A stretch of 64,000 nt of DNA from Achromobacter sp. Root83 (lineage in GTDB: Bacteria; Pseudomonadota; Gammaproteobacteria; Burkholderiales; Burkholderiaceae_B). This document shows positions 63,766 to 64,000 of this stretch, piece by piece; within the stretch, counting starts at the first letter, position 1; each line of letters opens with the position of its first letter. The position numbers and the translations under genes are program-made. The stretch is from contig NZ_LMIU01000001.1 in NCBI RefSeq assembly GCF_001428845.1, positions 434,984 through 498,983 of the forward strand. Direction: 5' to 3'. The notes under the pieces were generated by a model. The model was not told the DNA's origin. It worked only from the letters and a program-made list of their open reading frames with translations, and did not search any database.

Positions 63766-64000
63766 TCAGTACAGGCATTGCCGCAGTGCGAATTTTCTTC
63801 CGAAGGCGTGAACCTCGTCGCCGTCCACGGAGGCGGCTACGTCCCACTGGTCACCGCGGGTGACCAGGATAGACTGGCTGGAGAAAGCATGGCGGAACGC
63901 GAATTGCCAGAAGGCCGCCTCCGAGCCCTCCGGCTCCAGGTCATGCGGCCCGATCCGTAACCGGGCCGGCCTCGGCGTCGCGCCCAGCGTCCATCGCAAG
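63766..64000 (-). CDS. C-terminal part of a gene of unknown function, running off the window
   Basis: An open minus-strand frame enters from beyond the window end and stops at 63766. About 77 residues are visible. The end reads DQWDVAASVDGDEVHAFGRKFALRQCLY, and SSQSILVTRG precedes it. There is no recognisable motif. It is convergent with the small 85-residue gene, 13 bases from its stop. Confidence 0.45.
   Translation of the reverse strand, partial: LRWTLGATPRPARLRIGPHDLEPEGSEAAFWQFAFRHAFSSQSILVTRGDQWDVAASVDGDEVHAFGRKFALRQCLY

Overview
The window looks like chromosomal DNA from a high-GC betaproteobacterium of the family Alcaligenaceae (Achromobacter/Bordetella type). The evidence is gene content and order: ribF-ileS-lspA-coaBC, dapC-dapD-dapE-prmB, many periplasmic solute-binding proteins including two of the Bug (tricarboxylate transporter) family, a trifunctional PutA, and strong third-codon GC bias. 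It is mostly dense housekeeping and metabolic sequence. I see no prophage, insertion sequence or CRISPR array. The only stretch with an accessory feel is the lower-GC segment just downstream of the tRNA-Leu gene (about 58.2-58.7 kb).

Layout. 0-7.4 kb: the 3' part of pbpC, clpA, and a pqiABC-type intermembrane lipid transport set. 7.4-16.5 kb: putA with candidate autoregulatory sites, then a livKHMGF branched-chain amino acid ABC transporter with a hairpin cluster between the binding protein and the permeases. 16.5-22.6 kb: a divergently controlled Bug binding protein / enoyl-CoA hydratase-like / type III CoA-transferase operon with its GntR regulator, then an MFS transporter and TetR regulator facing away from each other across a perfect 18-bp inverted-arm operator. 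22.7-31 kb: a small unknown protein, mntH with a Fur-like box, osmC, an orphan periplasmic binding protein, a polar amino acid/ectoine-type ABC transporter and an Old Yellow Enzyme. 31-34 kb: an all-alpha dUTPase, DedA and other membrane proteins. 34-38.3 kb: an IclR regulator followed by a translationally coupled peptidase E / DUF1177 / AroM-like set and a Bug binding protein. This is the best candidate here for an undescribed pathway. 38.4-47.7 kb: coaBC, lspA, ileS, ribF, purN and an RsmB-type RNA methyltransferase with a long RGG-like repeat tail. 48-58 kb: acyl desaturase, uvrD, chorismate mutase, ABC-F yheS, prmB and dapEDC. 58-64 kb: tRNA-Leu(UAG), an orphan BrnA-like antitoxin remnant, aqpZ, kdsA, a second PqiB-like MCE protein and small unknown genes.

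Many genes overlap by 1-11 bases (clpA/pqiA, livH/M/G/F, ehuC/D/A, pepE/DUF1177/aroM, desaturase/uvrD, dapD/dapE, prmB/yheS, ribF/ileS), which marks operons and guided start choice. Convergent genes are separated by hairpins, several of them bidirectional terminators with A and T tracts on opposite sides.

All functional calls come from reading protein motifs and gene context by eye. No database search was run. Operators and promoters are pattern-based predictions.
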